Below, in pieces: positions 54,153-64,000 of a stretch of DNA of 64,000 nt. Source of the stretch: Macropodus opercularis (taxonomy: Eukaryota > Chordata > Actinopteri > Anabantiformes > Osphronemidae). The stretch covers positions 13,025,501 through 13,089,500 of the forward strand of contig CM061090.1 in the NCBI GenBank assembly GCA_030770545.1, written 5' to 3'. The notes beneath the pieces were generated by a model, which was given only the letters and a program-made list of their open reading frames with translations, ran no database searches and had not been told where the DNA came from. Each line of letters opens with the position of its first letter. The stretch's first letter is position 1. A program made the position numbers and the translations under genes.

Positions 54153-54163
54153 AATAAAATAAA
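54153..54163 (+). terminator. Double overlapping AATAAA polyadenylation signal
   Basis: Two AATAAA hexamers overlap by one base (54,153-54,158 and 54,158-54,163). They follow about 700 bp of AT-rich, 3'-UTR-like sequence. They would end a plus-strand transcript upstream of the TNF-ligand gene. Which gene this is remains open: the AKAP-like gene or a small unknown one. Confidence 0.5.
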
Positions 54164-54590
54164 CGTTCTGAGCCTTGAAGGTTCAAAACGTGACGAAAGC
54201 TTCTGACTTCTTTTAGCTCTGCTTCAGTTACTGAGCTCTAATTTTAACTGCAACCAAATCTGGAGCCTGTGGGAGGGAGAGTGTTCCTTCAGCTCACAGA
54301 GCTCAGACTTAGGCCTAATCCAAAAGCGTCCAAAGAACTACAACAGCATGATTTATATGGATACCAATAATAACAGCCTAATCTCTAATACATGTGCAAA
54401 CAAGTCGTACAGTGCAAACATTTAAGTGGACGTGTCAGTGAGCTTCCTCCACTAACACACATATTACAAGGTATCGTCATCATACAGTGTTTATCTTATT
54501 GTATTAAACAAAACAAATAAATGACTCAAATGTGAGCTAATCCTTGCACATTAACAGCTGCTGTTCCTGCCATGAGCCGGCCTGTGCCTA

Positions 54591-54942
54591 GAAAGCCCGG
54601 CAGAAACTGAAAGAGCAGTGGCAGACAGAGAAAGGGCCAGAGCATTCCTCCACAGCTCCAGGGTGACGAGGAGGTTAACCCAGCCCCTCTTTGGTTGCAG
54701 CCCATCAGTCCGGCGCTGCCTCCTCCAGTCCCACTTTACGCAGCAGCTGAGCGCCGAGCAGACATGGGCACATCCAAACTTTAACTTCCAGCTCGCCTTT
54801 CACCTCTCCCTCTCGCTCGCTCTCCTCCCCCGCTGCTTCTCCCGCTGAGCTCCGAATGAAAACCTGCGGGCGCATGGAGATCTAACTTTCGCTCCAACTT
54901 GTCTGCGGAGCCTGTTGTTTTGCTTGTTCCCCTCTGGTTTTT
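54591..54942 (+). promoter_or_regulatory. Promoter/5' leader of the TNF-ligand gene, with uORF
   Basis: GC- and CpG-rich sequence with long pyrimidine runs (CCTCTCCCTCTCGCTCGCTC) leads into the coding exon. No TATA box was picked out. A 10-codon upstream ORF runs from ATG 54,856 to TAA 54,885. If transcribed, it and the weak in-frame ATG at 54,943 may lower translation from the main start. Confidence 0.45.
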
Positions 54943-54969
54943 ATGGTCTACCCATGCGTCGGGAATGCC

Positions 54970-55206
54970 ATGGCCACTCCGAGCGCACAGCAGCAGCAGC
55001 AGCAGCAGCAGCACCAGGACTATTTCAGATCGGTGAGCAGCGAGTCCACCACCTACATGATGGTCCCGGCCGGCGGGCCGAGCGGGACGAGGCGCAAGGA
55101 AGCGCCGTCCAAGATGTGGGTGGCGATGGTGGTGATTGTGGTGGTGGTCCTGCAGATCGCCTCCACCACGGGTCTCTTTGTCTACCTGAACATGTCCATA
55201 TCGGAG
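54970..55206 (+). CDS. tnfsf11: TNF superfamily ligand, first coding exon (partial; tnfsf11/RANKL-like)
   Basis: First 79 codons of a type II membrane protein, ending in phase 0 at a GAG|GTAAGA donor. The ATG at 54,970 sits in a near-perfect context (GCCATGG); an in-frame ATG at 54,943 has a weak one and would add nine residues. Residues 7-14 are eight Gln from a CAG run. A Ser/Thr/Gly-rich cytoplasmic tail ends in basic residues (TRRKE, SK). A membrane anchor spans about 49-73 (MWVAMVVIVVVVLQIASTTG and onward), followed by the start of the ectodomain. The anchor's Met-x-Val-Ala start, central Gln and LFVY end resemble TNFSF11. The tail's DY motif and the position downstream of an AKAP gene on the same strand also match human AKAP11-TNFSF11. 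RANKL drives osteoclast formation through RANK and NF-kB. The TNF homology domain is not in this exon. A TNFSF10-like ligand is the main alternative. Confidence 0.5.
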
Positions 55207-57615
55207 GTAAGAGCAGGTTCGATTAGTAAAAGCTTGGCACCATGAGACACTTTCCGCCGCAGACATTTGCGCACAACGTGCAGGGATGTTAGTGACACAC
55301 GTTAAATGAACAGGCGCGAGTTGTTCATTACTAGGTGAGCTTTGGTGAAGTTTGTCCTGCTCTCTAACTCGCCAGGCGCCAGGGAACATCAGCCGTGTCT
55401 GACTGGACTTGTTGAGCGATGCAATCCGGATTTCACAAGCAATGGAGGCAGAGTGGACAGGCAGGCAGTCTGCGCGTCGGTCCAGCAGCCGGGTATCGAA
55501 ATAACCGTGCGTGATGAAACACACTGGAGTCATTAGGACAGGCTGTAAGGAGTGTAGAGAGCAGGCTGGGGAATTGAACACGTACAGCTAATACTACAGG
55601 TGGCAGAGTCCAATCTATAGGCAGACGCTGTTACTACAACGTTTACACAGCTCTGGTTTGACGGGTCTTTCTCCAAATCACTTGGCTTTACTAGAGGTGA
55701 AAACTGACACAGGTGAAGTTAGATGTGCTGCTTGGAGAAAAGTGTTATCAGCGATTGGGGTCATATATGATGACCAGTGAGGCCATTGCTTCCAAAGCCA
55801 GTGTGTTGTTGTTGCTCAGGGTTGGAGGTAAGAATGTGTCTAAGCCAGACTTAGCACAGCACAGATACTGTTGCAAGTATAAAGGTGGAGGCTATCAGCT
55901 CTGTCCTCCCTCTCCTGTGAATTAGTCAGATTCATTGGGAATTAAGTGGTGAACTCTACACACACACACGTGTTACATGTGCAACATGTATGAAATCTTC
56001 TGAAAACGTAGTAAAGACTCCTGGGGTTGAATCTCTGCAGTCGGCCTGTTGAAATCGTAACGTTGAAACGCCGGAGACTGGGGTAGAAGAAGATCAGAAA
56101 CGTGTCCCACTTTCCCCTCTGTAGTGGAAATTTGCTTTAGAAATTGAGGCGATAAGTCACACAGCTGTGCATTGTTAAAGACCTCCATCGAGCACGTGCC
56201 CTGCACCGGAGCAGAGGGAAACCTGAGCATCCCTCTGCCACGCTTTCTCCAAACGAGTCCAAACAAACCCGAAGTCCTCCGTATGTTTTTCCAGCAAGAT
56301 TTCAGTCAACGTGTCTGGAAGCGACGCCTTTCACAATAACTACATCATTTTTATGATTTAAGACAAACTGTACTTGAAACCTTTAGTGGCTTTCCCGACA
56401 CTCAAAGCTTATTTCACACAGTGATTAATGGTTTCTTCCCTGAGGAGGGAAATCGCGTAAGGAACAGTTTAGAGATGATACTGGATGGAGACAAACCCAG
56501 AACATGGAGCCATGCATGTGAATGTGGGGAATCCCCTGGTTCTCATGTAAAGGGCCAGATATTTCCATGCTCTGAATAGCAGTGTTACACCCTGAGACAA
56601 AAGCTACAGGGAACAATACCATTTAAAGAGGAACTCTCCAGCGTGGCCTCAGGGCTGCTGCATTCACACAAACAAGCACTCACGTGTAAATACAGAAGCT
56701 CCTGGTCTCGGGCTCCTGCTGGAGGGGGCGCTTTACGCAGACTAGTGTTCACCTCCCACCTAATTATAGTTTGAATGAACAGATTCTCTGAGAGAGGAGT
56801 CAAGTTATTCAGCCAATTCCGCAGGATTTGCTGCTTTTCTGTGTTTTATGTGATGGTGATATAAACGTCTTAGGAGTCCGGATAGTTGGTCAGATTCATA
56901 TTCCTCAGACACGTGGTGACTCTCACTGCTAGGGTGACTGTGTTCAGACTCCATTTGTTCAACTGTGAGACTTCTTTCTCTCGCAAACGGCTTGATTTGA
57001 CAGCCGAAAACAACATAACTATCTGTGAGCATGTCAACAATGTTTTCAGTGAATATTGCTGCATTTATCGCTCTCGTGGGGTTTTCCGTTATTAAACAGT
57101 GTCAGCTGAAGAGTCAGACAGAATAAAGAGAAGAGGGAGGCGTAGCATGGTGACATCAAACCAGAGACGTTGTGGTTATGTGGTACGAGCGCTAACCACT
57201 CGACTACATATTGTTTGAGTTTTGACTTTGGCGTCTCTCTTGGTTCCTGCCTACTTGTTTGGTCCATCTCATTTAAAGATCCAGTGTTTGAAGCGAGTGA
57301 TTTGCAACACATCGACTCCCGTTTTACACCTGTCAGATTTACCTGGTTAAAATGGAGCCATTGGAATATTAACGTGGATGTAATTCAGTGAGTGCGGCCT
57401 CGCTGTGTGGCCTCAGCTGTGGTTGCCAAGACATTTCTTTATTTATCCCAGAGTCTCACACCGGATCAGATTGTATTTGTAAAGGTCGAGGTTAAAGATA
57501 CCATTAAGGAATCAGTGGATGCTCCTAATGAGAAAGGGGATGTGTGATGTGCAACATGTGTGCATCAGCGGGGCTTGTATGTCACACATAGGTATTTGAA
57601 CTTTAACCTCTCTTC

Positions 57616-57650
57616 CACACACAAGCACACACACACACACACACACAGGT

Positions 57651-57693
<43 letters not shown>

Positions 57694-57715
57694 CACACAC
57701 ACACACACACACACA
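57616..57715. repeat. CA microsatellite with 40-bp higher-order repeat
   Basis: A CA array is interrupted twice by AGGTG, at 57,647 and 57,687, exactly 40 bp apart. A 40-bp block of the array has therefore been duplicated. Confidence 0.95.
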
Positions 57716-59782
57716 AATGTTCATCATTAGTTGTCAATTTGGACTAAAATCCAATCTTTCACTACAAATATTTAGCTTTAATTCAGAGCCACTAACATAA
57801 ACCTCTCACACTAGGCTCCACTGCCAAAATACACAATTCTTTCTCTCTCTCTCTTTATCACACCTTCCTTCTCTCTCGCTCCCTCTGTCTGTCTTTTCAC
57901 CTCCCGCCCCCCTGCAGTCTCTGTGTGTTATGGTTCAGATCCACGTTGGAGAATCAAGTTACAGTCAGCTTCAGGGCTCGAGGGAGGGACAAATTTTTTA
58001 GGAGTGACACAAGCATTTTGTTTCCCCTATTTATGAGGTAGAAGTTTAGAAGTTAACAGGTTTTCTGGCAGCGGTTGTGTGCCCTGTGCAGCAAAGTCCT
58101 TGGCCTTATGTCTGAAGTTATGGGAGGTGTTTATTCATAAAAAGTGCAGAAACAACAGCCTTAAATGTGTATGAAAACAAATAGTTCAATGAAGAAAGTA
58201 AAAGACAGATACAGCTGGTGTTGTTTCTCATGTGTACATGGCTTAATGAAGATGTGTTAAATAGTACATCTGAGTTTCAGAGCAAACACGCTCATTAAAA
58301 AACTTTTTTTGTGCCTTGATAAACAACAGAATGCCTTCAAACACGTCACTTCTACCTCAATATAAAAAAGAGGCTTCGATATAGCAATTACCAACGACAA
58401 AGGAGTTTTCAAAACGTGCATGAAACACTGTGTTCGTGTTTTCATTGCCAGGTCATTTGGATGAAGATGAGAAGGAAATGACAAAAGAGATGAAAGATGC
58501 AAAATGTGCAGGGTCTAGGTTTTAAACTAAATCTAAAACAGTTTTTGCACAAAACAAACAGAATGATAAAAGTTAAGGTCTCTTAGGGTCAACCTTCAGA
58601 ATGTTGCATGTTACAGGTTTATAGACCAACAGAGAGATTCTCCCCATGGTGACTGAACTGCATAAGCAAATGGGTGGACTGTTGCTTTAAACGGTGACTC
58701 AGCAGCAAGTTAGAGAAATAAAATACCTCAGAATCTAAACTGCTGGACTCAAATCTTCTGTTCTTGACCACTACACTCTTCAATGTTAATAATCAACAGA
58801 TGCTGCACATACTGTGTATTTGACATCTGTCATCTGAAGGGGATTTAATATGGCGCTGGCAAGAATATGACAATGTTGCACATTTAAATATGTATTTAAT
58901 GAGTCTGGACTGTAACTGTTTTATATTTATCATCACAGTCTACAGTAAACAAAGGACGTGATAAGATCATAGAGTGCTCAGGTGATCAGGTTTAGGCTAA
59001 GACACACTGTGTTTTTAAGCCTGGTTTGTGTTGTTTTGGCCATCACCTTCCCTCTCATTATGTTCTGTTCAAACAACCTATAAAGGCCTAATATATAAAG
59101 TATTTTTTATTTCACTGTAGCTTCACTGCTATCACACCACCACTTAGAATAAACGGCCTTCTGACACTAAGAGTTTAAAATTGAGGCGCAATGTTAAAGT
59201 AGTTCAGCTGTTATCAAATGTGTTTAAGAGACAAAAGGTGGTGAACAGAGAGCTTAACACCTTATGTCACCTGATGAGCACTGATGTGCAGACCCACCAC
59301 ACAAACACACACAACCTTGGTTTAACAGCTTGACACGTGAAAGCTGCGTATTTACATTCCCACGTTGGAATGCTCATCAGGATGTATTTACAGCTGTGCG
59401 TGTGCGCGCCAACAGCTGGTGCTATGCTGTGCTGTGTGTTATCACTGTGTTTGCTCATTCAACATGGCTATAAAGTGCTGATAAATGCTACTCGTGAGAT
59501 TTGAGGCTACATCAATAGAAATCAGTGCTGTAAACCGTTCCATACACCTCGTAGTCATGTCGACTCCACCATCAGCTAAACCATTGGCATTTAGGAGACA
59601 ACTTCGAGCCTTTACTTTTTGCACGAAAATTACTTCAGTGATGATAAATGAAGAGAATTTTCATTAATTGAAATGCCTTCTACTGCAGTCTACACATTTT
59701 TTTTAAAGTAGCTGCACTGTAACATATGCAGTAATTTGTTTAGTTTTTGTTGTAACAATTAACATGATTCTTTTTGTTTCAG

Positions 59783-59806
59783 TCATTACTGACCTCATCA
59801 GCTGAG
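59783..59806 (+). other. Candidate 24-bp micro-exon
   Basis: A strong acceptor (TTCTTTTTGTTTCAG) is followed by 24 bases and a good donor (GAG|GTAATG). Read in the phase set by the upstream TNF-ligand exon, it adds eight residues, SLLTSSAE, and returns to phase 0. It could extend the extracellular stalk. Splice-like pairs this close do occur by chance, so support is modest. Confidence 0.25.
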
Positions 59807-60889
59807 GTAATGTTGCGTGCCTTTCAAATATCAGTTAGATGGTATTAGATTAGCAGAATCTATTTCATAATTTATGGTATTACTCCTAACTCCAATGTAA
59901 GGTCCCCATATGTCTCCCATTATATGGTAATCAAATCATTTTTCACACTTTCTGTATGTTCTACATGTTTCAAATCAAAGGAGAGAGATGAAAGAAGGTG
60001 CCTTGACCTGTTGGAAACAGTCCAGTCGAGCTGCAGTTTAAGGCCAAAATCAGTGCCAGTGTTTTAGTTTTTCTCCAAATGTGATTATTTTCACATCAGA
60101 AATGTACAAGAATCCATTTTTTGCCATGACGTTTTGTATGGAAAGACGTAATCCACCTGCATTAGAGCGGTGGGGTCAACACCGTACCTTGTACAAAGTC
60201 AAATCCATTCCCTCACATACATGTACATACATGTGCTTTCTTGAAAGTTTCAGTGGTAGAAACAGAACACGCTTCCTCAGGCTTACCAAACATCTCATAA
60301 AACCAGGAAGCCTTGAATGCAGCATTCCAGTCCTGGTATGTAATGGAAACATGAAAACAACAACATAGATCACTTGAGCAGTCATATCACAAAAAGCATT
60401 AAAATCACAAAAGTGTGATTAATAATTCCAGGTAGTTGAAGTGTAGATCTTTTTAAACATTTGTCAGACAAAATGGTCACATTGTATAGCTCAGCAGTTT
60501 AACATGTAAGAGCATGTAACAGCAAATCAAGTATGTTGTTATGAAAATAGTGTGGAGAGTGAGTAAAACTTCATTAATGACTAATAACTTCAGTTATTTT
60601 TAGATGAAATATAAAATGACAGTGAAACGCCTGAAGCTCCTGAGTCTAGAACATGATTCTTGCCACAGTCAACCAAAACTTTGGTTTGAGTTGGCTGTTA
60701 ATCAAACCCAGGCCTCAGGCATAGCAGGCAGGAACTGAGCCACCAGTGCATTCATCATAGCGCGCTTGTGTGTGTGTATCACTGCAGGCACAATCCACCG
60801 TACAGGTCACCGTACATGTCTATCTTGGCACAAGGAGGACGGTTGTTGTCAGCTACTCCACTCCAAGTCCGTCTACTCCACAGTTTTCT

Positions 60890-60895
<6 letters not shown>

Positions 60896-60921
<26 letters not shown>
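60896..60921. repeat. (CA)n microsatellite
   Basis: About 13 CA units. Confidence 0.97.
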
Positions 60922-63900
60922 TTTCTGTCTGATATCAGTGTTTTGACTCTGAATCCAGTAACAAGACCCTCCTGTCCCTCTGTCAGCTCCCATTTCTGTA
61001 CCAATTAAACGACAAGTGAACTCTTTTCTCCGCTACCTTCTGTGAGTGCCCACATTATCTTTTCTATCTTTCCACACACTCATGTACCACTTCCACAAGG
61101 CTTGGCCGTCCCTTCGCCTCCGTCATGTCTCCTTGACTATGAAGAACACTGTGGTTTTGGCCTTTCTGTGAAAGCCCATTGCAACCTATCATTATAGCTT
61201 TCATAGATTAAAAACCCAAAAAATATTATTATCAATATTCCATTTGTTACTCAGAGTTTCTGGCTTTGTGTTTCGCAGCGTAACACTACCTCATTAGCAG
61301 CTTGGACATGCAAACAGAGATCATCCCTGAACAAATGAAGCAACCTCTAAGGAAGGATTTGGCCTTGTCTGCAGTTGCTGAATGGAAAACCTTAGAGTGA
61401 AGAGGTGAAATCATGGACCTGTCAGGCAGCCAGTCAAAGCTTCCCTTTTAGACTATAACTTTTAAATAACCCTGTTGTTTTTGGGACCATTTTTGTCTGT
61501 TGAGACAAGTAAGTTAAAGAAGCATACGTTGGCTCAGTTGCTAAATTATGGCACCATAACAGTGGCATTTGAGGTCTGAGAAAATTAGAAGATGAATAAC
61601 TTAGGGAGTGATGCTGTTTGGATCTGCATCAGGATGAGTCATCATTTTGAAGTAAGTCTTTGTTTCTTGAATATTATATATTTGCGATGACTTAATAATC
61701 TAAAGATATAAACCTATATAAACCTCAAGATAAACTTTTTCTTTGGGCAACAAGACAGAACTTCTGTTTCCAAAAATAGCTTCTAGGAGAGTTTGGCCTC
61801 CTGTAAAGGAGATAAAAATCTTCTATGAATGTTATGAAAATATGGGTCCAATCTAGGATTGTGTTTCAGTACTGACTCATAAACAAGAGATCCCAGGCCT
61901 TGGTGCTTCCAAAATATTATGAGCAAGAAGGGAGAGGGAAGAAACCAGGAGATAGAAGTTTTAAAGATTCAAGAGGCTGTTTTTTAGACTCAAGGGTCTA
62001 AGAGCCAATAGAGGAGGTATGATTAAATTCTTTAGCTGTAATAATAGTGTGTTAAAAATATTTCTCCAAGGATAATATAACAAGGAAATCCCCTGAACAG
62101 TGTTAGACAAAAGGCTTAAGTATAGATACTGTAAACACTAAGTACAGCTGAGGGTGATTGGACCATGATTGGTTTTTGGCTGGATTATAAAGTATTAAAT
62201 AGTATTAAAGTGTTCAATGAATTCCAATATGATGATGGGTATTGATGCACAACGTGACGGGAAAGTGGTTGCAATTGGTCATGAAGGGGGCATGAATGTG
62301 TGGCTTGGAGCTAGAGAAAAGATCAGGGTGTCTCCGACATCGGTACCACCCATCCTCTGGCGACCACAAATGCCTTTCATTTGATAGTTGTTGAGACTGG
62401 ACCAACCCACTGCTAAAAATGTTTTGTGTCAGGATGACTGAAAGGTGTTTTAAACAAAGGTGCACTAAGGGTGTTTTTTAAATAAACAGCTCACGATCTT
62501 GACCTTCCTAAATGGCGGAAGGTGTGTTGTTGTCAGTAATAAGTGGAATAACTTCACTGTGCTCTAGATTCTCGGAAAGGTGAAGGTATTTGAAAACAAC
62601 ACACGGTAACAGTAGTAAAGAATCCTGCCGGGTCAGATCGCAAACTAGTGCTTGCAAATGTGCAAGTTGGCAGTGAAGGCAGCATTCAACACTTCTCATG
62701 AGTTTCCCATGACAATGCACTAATGCAGAGCGATGGCTTCAACTCAATGGCCAATCTGTCAACAACCAGAAGCTGGGTCAAAACCACTACGTAATGTCAC
62801 ATTGAGTTAACTGGAGTTAAAAGGCAGGAAGCCCTTCAGTGTTTGAATATGAGGCTGGAAGTCATGAATGTAGGGATGGAAATGGGTGCCATGTTTGGAA
62901 CTCCAGAGAAGTGGCCTGTCGTCAGGAAATGCTAACAGAAGCTGAGCCAGCTGCACGCATGCTCACTTAAGCAGATACTTTGCATGTATTAGAATTGTGT
63001 TGCTCCTCGATCTGCAATCTGTTGACTGATCAGTACAGTGAAGAGTTTAGGTATATGTGGAGTTTTGGAGTCGATTGTAGGTTTTATGGGTTTTATGGGT
63101 AGGTTTTACTTTTATGTCACTTCTATGCTCTAACTACATAACAATTAAGAAATTGATTTATTGCTTATTTAACCTAAAGATTGAGTTATACATGAAGAAT
63201 GCAGCAGAAAGTCAGTGAAAATAAGATAATACATGTTCACTAGCATCAGAGTTTTGCATTGTTGTTTGCTATATCATCTTTTTTGACTTTTTGTTATGGT
63301 AGACCTGGAGCTGCCTTCCTATCATCGTGCTGAAGTACGTAATGTAGAGAGCGTGAGCATTCCCAGAAGTCTACAAAGTGTTTATTGTGACAGCCAGTGA
63401 CACTAACAAATACCCCTCGTCCAGAACAGTAGCTACACAAGCAGGCACTCATCCATCCATAGAAACACACTCAGCGACGCCCTTGAATACCACGTTCAGT
63501 AAAATGGACAAAAAGCATAAAAGATGCAGACATGGGTGAGACACGTTAACCACCAGACTTTGATAATAGTATGAGCATCACGGCATCATATTTGCAGGTT
63601 AGCGTTTAGTGTTTTTACGTTTAAGTTGAGCCTCATGCGTTTTAAAGAACCTTGTCCTTGTCAGCTGTTTAACTCGCCTGTGTTCCCTCCTGTGTGTAGG
63701 TCTGGACCCCACCAGAACAAACACAGATCAGCCACAACAGTGCCACTGCCATTACACTTGTAAAGGGCCCACTCACTTGACTCATGCTTGCTCAGCACCT
63801 TAAACACAAAAACACATATACACACTCATCTGCCCACCCAAGCTGGACCTGCCCACCCACAGGCACCTCAGGGACCCCACAGCAACACGGCCACCTCGAC

Positions 63901-64000
63901 CGGCTGCTGCTTCGATTCACCTCCATCATGGTGAATCCTTTAGTCAAGTGCCAGTATTTATCATTTCAGCCACACAAAATCCAGTCTTGAAAATTTGTAA

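Larger units (their letters stand above)
49936..54590. other. Stretch between the AKAP-like gene and the TNF-ligand gene
   Basis: No firmly supported gene. It holds a fish interspersed repeat, a CT/CA microsatellite, two plus-strand exon-like stretches (51,788-51,921 and 53,330-53,457) and the double AATAAA at 54,153. I found no canonical AATAAA between 49,936 and 54,150, so either the AKAP-like mRNA has a 3' UTR of about 4.2 kb or a small unrecognised plus-strand gene ends here. Confidence 0.5.
55207..64000 (+). other. Probable first intron of the TNF-ligand gene
   Basis: About 8.8 kb without an exon that I can firmly support. It starts with a consensus donor (GTAAGA) and holds two CA microsatellites and one candidate 24-bp micro-exon (59,783-59,806). 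No segment reads as a TNF homology domain, so the remaining exons should lie downstream of the window. Confidence 0.5.

Noticed and set aside
54781..55581. A 266-codon minus-strand open frame
   Set aside because: It lies antisense to the TNF-ligand first exon and its GC-rich flanks. Its Leu, His and Arg runs are shadows of the CAG run and GC-rich codons on the other strand.
57900..57985. Acceptor-like CCCCCCTGCAG followed by an open frame after exon 1 of the TNF ligand
   Set aside because: No GT donor in a usable position before the in-frame stop.
60786..60905. Open stretch after a good acceptor reading AQSTVQVTVHVYLG
   Set aside because: It runs into the CA microsatellite, lacks a clear donor and does not resemble a TNF-ligand segment.
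63700..63759. A 60-base phase-0 stretch with acceptor and CTT|GTAAAG donor
   Set aside because: The predicted residues resemble no TNF-ligand segment and the donor is weak. A chance splice pair is more likely.

Overview
The window looks like nuclear DNA from a teleost fish. Genes are split into short exons with GT-AG introns. (CA)n microsatellites are abundant, and there is one clear DNA-transposon MITE and one fish-type interspersed repeat. The best-resolved gene encodes a short, fish-type cyclin B3. No bacterial-style operons, rRNA or tRNA genes, or CRISPR arrays were seen.

Layout. Positions 1 to about 41,440 hold no gene that I can support. They contain microsatellites, a 43-bp tandem duplication, two hairpins, a poly-G run, a 247-bp piggyBac-type MITE at 39,781-40,027, and several AT/homeodomain-motif-rich stretches that could be conserved regulatory DNA. 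From 46,133 down to about 41,445 (minus strand) lies a complete cyclin B3 gene. I resolved eleven coding exons, every junction keeps the reading frame, and the product is 422 aa. Its upstream side (46,091-46,330) carries CCAAT, E2F-like and CHR-like elements, as expected of a cell-cycle gene.

Head-to-head with ccnb3, on the plus strand, a single terminal exon (49,132-49,935) encodes a 265-aa protein with several amphipathic helices of the type that anchor protein kinase A (AKAP-like). A teleost repeat, a compound CT/CA microsatellite, two exon-like stretches and a double AATAAA (54,153-54,163) follow. At 54,970-55,206 (plus) is the first coding exon of a type II membrane protein of the TNF ligand superfamily. 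It is most likely tnfsf11 (RANKL), and the rest of that gene lies in or beyond the remaining 8.8 kb.

Context. In humans, as I recall, AKAP4 and CCNB3 are head-to-head neighbours at Xp11.22, while AKAP11 lies just upstream of TNFSF11 on the same strand at 13q14. This window shows both relations around one AKAP-like gene, which suggests an ancestral or ohnologous arrangement. The short AKAP-like gene is the most interesting item. I saw no evidence for a wholly new biological system.
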